Positions 60,342 through 64,000 of a DNA stretch of 64,000 nucleotides are shown piece by piece; the first letter of the stretch is position 1; the number at the start of each line of letters is the position of its first letter. The stretch is from Paraburkholderia xenovorans LB400 (GTDB lineage: Bacteria; Pseudomonadota; Gammaproteobacteria; Burkholderiales; Burkholderiaceae). The position numbers and the translations under genes are program-made. The notes under the pieces are model-generated. The model saw only the letters and a list, made by a program, of their open reading frames with translations. It searched no databases and had not been told where the DNA came from. The stretch lies in NCBI RefSeq assembly GCF_000013645.1, contig NC_007952.1:2170001-2234000 (forward strand). The letters run 5' to 3'.

Positions 60342-61349
60342 CTATCGAACAAGGAACCCGTAGGTAAGCGGATCGCGCTCATCCACTAGCCATGTCGCGA
60401 AGCCGCAGACAAAAGCGTTGCCTTCGACCTCCGGAATGACGGCCTTGAAATCGCCCACCGTCGTTTCGCTCAAGACACGCCCTTTGAACACCGTGCCGAT
60501 AATGGACTCGTTCACAAGCGTCTCGTCCTTGCCAAGCTTGCCGCGCAGATAAAGCTGCGCGACCCGGCCGCCGGTTCCGGAACCGGTGGGTGAACGGTCC
60601 ACCTCGCGGTCCGCAAACACACAACAGTTGGCTTGCGTCGACTCCGCGTGCCGCGGTGCGTTCGCAATGATGGTGCCGTAGATGTGGTTGATCTCGGGGA
60701 TATAAGGATGCTCGACGGGAAACGCCCTGTTTGCAGCCTCCTTCACTTCGGCACCGAAGCGGATGAGTTCTTCCACGGCCGACTCCCGCACCTCGAGGCC
60801 GTGCGGCGCCCCGTCGGTGTAAAAGTAGAACGCGCCGCCGAACGCGATATCGCCCGTCACCGAACCGAACGACGGCGTCTGCACGGTCACGTCCCGCTTC
60901 CAGATAAACGACGGCACGTTGACGAAGCGAACGTTGCCGGCATGCTCGCCATCCCACTTCACGAATGCTTCGATGAACCCGCAAGGCGCGTCGATGCCGA
61001 TGCGCGTTTCGGGTATCTCACGCTGAACCCAGCCCAGTTCGACCGCCGCCGTCGCGAGCGCGATGACGCCGTGGCCGCAATGGTCGCTATAACCTTCGTT
61101 GTGAAGGAAGATGATGCCGAAGTCGGCGGCGGCGCTGACCGGTTCCGTCAGATACCCGCCGTACATGTCGGCATGCCCACGCGGCTCGAACATCAACGCC
61201 CGGCGGATATCGTCGGCGTTTTCCTTCAGCCACGCGCGCCGCTTGACGATCGTGTCGCCAGGCAGACGCGGCAAACCGCTGGTGACAATGCGGAATGCCT
61301 CTCCGCCGGTGTGAACTTCGACAGTCTGGATAGTGCGTGAAATTTTCAT
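60342..61349 (-). CDS. Proline racemase family, probable trans-3-hydroxy-L-proline dehydratase
   Basis: A 335-residue enzyme with C91 in SDHCGHGVIAL and T254 in DRSPTGSGTGG. Racemases and 4-hydroxyproline epimerases have cysteine at the second position; a threonine there is the mark of trans-3-hydroxy-L-proline dehydratase, which yields pyrroline-2-carboxylate. It lies 48 bases after a LivK-type binding protein on the same strand, which may deliver the amino acid. No pyrroline-2-carboxylate reductase is seen nearby. Confidence 0.87.
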   Translation of the reverse strand: MKISRTIQTVEVHTGGEAFRIVTSGLPRLPGDTIVKRRAWLKENADDIRRALMFEPRGHADMYGGYLTEPVSAAADFGIIFLHNEGYSDHCGHGVIALATAAVELGWVQREIPETRIGIDAPCGFIEAFVKWDGEHAGNVRFVNVPSFIWKRDVTVQTPSFGSVTGDIAFGGAFYFYTDGAPHGLEVRESAVEELIRFGAEVKEAANRAFPVEHPYIPEINHIYGTIIANAPRHAESTQANCCVFADREVDRSPTGSGTGGRVAQLYLRGKLGKDETLVNESIIGTVFKGRVLSETTVGDFKAVIPEVEGNAFVCGFATWLVDERDPLTYGFLVR

Positions 61350-61397
61350 ATCTGCTTCGTGAAGTCGGTGGGTCGCCTGCCGTTACGTTACTGTCCG

Positions 61398-62519
61398 TCA
61401 TTCACCGTAGGGGACCGGCAAGCCATTCCTGATGGTGTACACGGTGGTCGGGGCGCCCTTCAGATCGCCGGACTCGTCGAACGAATAGGTGCCCGCAACG
61501 CCCTTATAGTTCTCCTTCGCGAGTTGCGCGATCAGCTTGGCCTTGTCCGTTGTCGTTCCCGCTTTCACCATTGCGTCGGCGAGCAGTTTCACGCCGTCGT
61601 AGTAGCTCACGGCGTAGACCTGGGTATCGATGTTGTACGCAGCCTTGTACTTTTGCAGGAACTCGCGGCCGGCCGCTGTTTTCTCGAGCGCGATACCGCC
61701 CTGCGCGCAGTAGACGATCGATGCCGCGTCGCCGGCCACCTTGCCCATGTCGGCCGAACAGATGCCGTCGCCGCCGAGCAGTTTGGCCCTGAGCCCGCGC
61801 TGACGCATCTGTTTGGCCATCGGCGCGCCTTGCGCCGCGTAGCCGCCAAAAAAGATCACGTCGGGATTTTTGGACTTGATGTTCGTGAGAATGCCGAGGA
61901 AATCGGTAGCCGACGAGTTGGTGAATTCCTGGTCGATGATCTGAATGCCGTTTGCCTTGGCGACTTTCGTGAACTGCTCCGCCACGCCTTGACCATATGC
62001 CGTGCGATCGTCGATCACGGCGGCCGTTTTGGCCTTCAACGTCTTCGCGGCAAATTGTCCCATCGTGCCGCCCAGTTGTTCATCGCTCGCGCCGATACGG
62101 AAGATGTTCCTGAAGCCCTGTTTGGTCAGCGCCGGGTTGGAGGCGACGGGCAGCATCGGCACATTTCCGGCGTTGTAGACGCGTGAGGCGGGAATCGCCA
62201 CGCCCGAGTTATACGGTCCGACAACGGCGACCACGCCGCTATCGACCAGTTTCTGCGCAACCTGCACGCCGATTTTCGGATCGGCCTGGTCGTCTTCCGA
62301 GTCCAGTTTGAACGTGACCTTTTGGCCCGCGACGGTAACGCCCGCCTTGTTCAGCTCGTCGATGGCAAGCCGCGCCCCGTTCTCGTTGTCCTTGCCGTTC
62401 GGCGCCTGCGGGCCCGTGAGCGGAGCCGAATGACCGATGGTGACGACAACCTGGGCAGCTGCGGACACGGTGAAACCGGCGGCCATCAACGCGGCCGCAG
62501 TCATTGCAAAACGTCGCAT
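61398..62519 (-). CDS. Branched-chain-amino-acid-type ABC transporter substrate-binding protein
   Basis: A 373-residue LivJ/LivK-type periplasmic protein. The signal peptide ends at SAAA near residue 21; VVTIGHSAPLTGPQAPNGKD, VVAVVGPYNSGVAIPASRVY and GAPMAKQMRQRG are family blocks. ATG at 62519 with GGAG upstream. There are no LivHMGF genes in the window, so it is an orphan binding protein that may use a transporter elsewhere; hydroxyproline is a possible ligand because of the downstream gene. Confidence 0.9.
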   Translation of the reverse strand: MRRFAMTAAALMAAGFTVSAAAQVVVTIGHSAPLTGPQAPNGKDNENGARLAIDELNKAGVTVAGQKVTFKLDSEDDQADPKIGVQVAQKLVDSGVVAVVGPYNSGVAIPASRVYNAGNVPMLPVASNPALTKQGFRNIFRIGASDEQLGGTMGQFAAKTLKAKTAAVIDDRTAYGQGVAEQFTKVAKANGIQIIDQEFTNSSATDFLGILTNIKSKNPDVIFFGGYAAQGAPMAKQMRQRGLRAKLLGGDGICSADMGKVAGDAASIVYCAQGGIALEKTAAGREFLQKYKAAYNIDTQVYAVSYYDGVKLLADAMVKAGTTTDKAKLIAQLAKENYKGVAGTYSFDESGDLKGAPTTVYTIRNGLPVPYGE

Positions 62520-62681
62520 ACCAAACTCCGATTGGACTGGGAGCAAACACCTTATGCTCAATTCGGCTCCAATTCAATCGGCCGTCGACAACAGCGGCCG
62601 CCCTCGCGTCAGGTCGCGGGAAATCTGCGGATCCTGCCGCGACCCTGCGCGTATCGGTGCGTCGCGCGTCACCGAAAAGCG

Positions 62682-63392
62682 TCAGAGCCGCTGCAGTTCG
62701 TTCTTCATCCATTCATGCACGGCATGACTCAACTCCTGCTGTGTCATCTCCCGAGGCGAGAACGGCGGGCCGACCACCACGCGAATATGCCCGGGACGGT
62801 CGGGCCAGCCTTTCGTCGGCCAGACCTTGCCCGCGTTCAGGACTACCGGGACGGCAGGCACGCCGGTCGCGCATGCGAGCCGCACGCCTCCCGATGTCAT
62901 CCTCAACGGGGCATCGTGACGCACGCGGGTGCCCTCCGGGAAAATGACGACGACGTCGCCCTTTGCCAGCCTCTCCGCGCTTTCCTTCGTGACAGCCTGG
63001 TGAGCCTGCCGGGCGGAACCACGGTTCAGGCTGACCATATCGAGTCCGCGCAGCACCCAGCCAAAGAACGGAATGCGCAGAAGATCTTCCTTGAACACAA
63101 AACTGATTCGGCGTGGAATAAGCGCCAGAAAAGCGAGCGTTTCCCAAGTCGATTCGTGACGGCACAAAATGATCGCCGGTCCGTCAGGGAGGTGTTCAAG
63201 CCCGTCTATCGAACATGACACGCCGGGCAGCCAACGCATGACAAAAACCAGCGCACGGCACCATTGTTTCGCAAGCCAGTATCGTCCAGCGCGTCCGACG
63301 AAAGGAAAGAGAAGCAGAATGATGATGGAATACAGCGTCCCGCTACCGAGCATGTAGACGATAAACAGCCATTTGGTGAAAGTTGAGCGCAT
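62682..63392 (-). CDS. plsC: 1-acyl-sn-glycerol-3-phosphate acyltransferase
   Basis: A 236-residue membrane-bound acyltransferase that makes phosphatidic acid. Two N-terminal hydrophobic segments (about 8-28) precede the catalytic block RHESTWETL, which has H and E in the HX4D-type position as in many proteobacterial PlsC, and the glycerophosphate-binding IFPEGTR. It is monocistronic. Several PlsC copies per genome are usual in this group, so this may be an accessory copy. Confidence 0.88.
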   Translation of the reverse strand: MRSTFTKWLFIVYMLGSGTLYSIIILLLFPFVGRAGRYWLAKQWCRALVFVMRWLPGVSCSIDGLEHLPDGPAIILCRHESTWETLAFLALIPRRISFVFKEDLLRIPFFGWVLRGLDMVSLNRGSARQAHQAVTKESAERLAKGDVVVIFPEGTRVRHDAPLRMTSGGVRLACATGVPAVPVVLNAGKVWPTKGWPDRPGHIRVVVGPPFSPREMTQQELSHAVHEWMKNELQRL

Positions 63393-63656
63393 CGGGACCT
63401 GGATCAGATTGGTAGGCGGCGCAAGAATATCACCGTACCCTTTGAGACTGCGACGTGAGAGTTATGTCAGGCCGCGAACCCGAAGGCGGCGGCCGGCCAG
63501 GCTTGCAAACAGCCCCCATTGCGAGCGAGGTTCGCGCTGTGATCGGGTTGTCGGTGCATCGTCCTTCACGGTTCCGAGCGAATGGCCGGAGCGCCGGTTG
63601 GATGTGAACCTGAACCGCTGAACCAGCACTAAACCTCTGAGCCTCTGAACCGGTTG

Positions 63657-64000
63657 TCAATCCGGGCATGCCGGGCAAGCCAACGCCTCAGGCGCGACAG
63701 GCTGCTCGCTGCGCCCGAAGCTCGCCAGCGCGGCGAGCCCCAGCAACGCGAGACCGCTGCCGAGCAGAAAGTCGGCCGAAATACCCACATGGTCGACCAC
63801 CACGCCGCCCACCAGCGACCCCACCGCAATCGCCACCTGAATGATGCTCACGAACAAGGCCGAACCCGCTTCGGGCGAGTCCGGCGTAGCGCGCTGAATC
63901 CAGATGCTGAAGCACAGCGGCAATGCGCCGAACGAAATGCCCCACGCGAGCACCAGCGCCATGACGCCGATCGTCGAATGCTGCAGCAGCGGCAGCGAAA
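63657..64000 (-). CDS. MFS transporter, C-terminal fragment
   Basis: The frame is open to the right edge and contains the last 114 codons: SLPLLQHSTIGVMALVLAWG, FSIWIQRATPDSPEAGSALF, then VSIIQVAIAVGSLVGGVVVD and a final helix before a soluble tail with CPACPD. This is the last third of an arabinose-efflux-type (AraJ/YdhP) permease. The start lies beyond the window. The 264-base gap to plsC holds no gene. Confidence 0.85.
   Translation of the reverse strand, partial: SLPLLQHSTIGVMALVLAWGISFGALPLCFSIWIQRATPDSPEAGSALFVSIIQVAIAVGSLVGGVVVDHVGISADFLLGSGLALLGLAALASFGRSEQPVAPEALACPACPD

Noticed and set aside
60342..61349. 4-hydroxyproline 2-epimerase or proline racemase
   Set aside because: The second catalytic cysteine is a threonine (T254), which argues for the dehydratase branch.

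Overview
The window looks like a chromosomal stretch of a soil or plant-associated Burkholderiaceae member, most likely Paraburkholderia or Burkholderia. The reasons are consistently high G+C, a DUF4148 secreted peptide, a BPSL0067-family protein, a solitary long-form infA, trimeric OmpC-like porin, and a wealth of ABC importers and catabolic operons. No rRNA, tRNA, IS element, phage or CRISPR array was recognised.

Layout. 1-5519 (minus) is a branched-chain (valine/isobutyrate) degradation operon: acyl-CoA dehydrogenase, acyl-CoA ligase, mmsA, mmsB and the start of an enoyl-CoA hydratase, with a divergent AraC regulator (5790-6860). 6954-18390 is a housekeeping and small-gene stretch: NfeD plus slipin, DUF4148, a broken UPF0178 gene, an AzgA-type purine permease, cytochrome b561, DUF1488, a sigma-54 activator, a ferredoxin, YqaE, DUF1653, a YheO-like regulator and infA. 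A zinc alcohol dehydrogenase follows.

19984-36428 is the most unusual part. Two paralogous MarR regulators bracket an amino-acid-type ABC importer, a PhyH dioxygenase, an amidase, an HpxZ/AtzH-like protein, a DUF1116 protein, CoxG, a three-subunit molybdenum hydroxylase, a cyclic amidohydrolase and a gamma-glutamyltransferase-like enzyme. The importer and the hydroxylase operon each have a sigma-54 type -24/-12 promoter, and GGTGYACC palindromes occur in the regulatory gaps. I read this as a nitrogen-controlled catabolic system for an N-containing (probably heterocyclic) compound of unknown identity.

37166-38909 encodes the NasT/NasS nitrate-responsive antitermination pair behind another sigma-54 promoter. 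38924-46297 holds a TctDE-like two-component system divergent from a three-gene ABC importer and a porin. 46498-47191 is a BPSL0067/STY0301 pair that resembles a secreted peptidoglycan enzyme with a periplasmic partner.

47300-58707 is an L-rhamnose system: the RhaSTPQ-type importer, RhaM mutarotase, a lactonase, rhamnose dehydrogenase, rhamnonate dehydratase, ketodeoxyrhamnonate dehydrogenase and an MFS transporter, around a LysR regulator. Two sigma-70 promoters with CAAT...ATTG inverted repeats over their -35 boxes suggest joint control. 58908-59775 is a split YeeE/YedE transporter. The window closes with a small CxxC protein, a trans-3-hydroxyproline dehydratase-type enzyme with a LivK-type binding protein, a PlsC acyltransferase and part of an MFS transporter.
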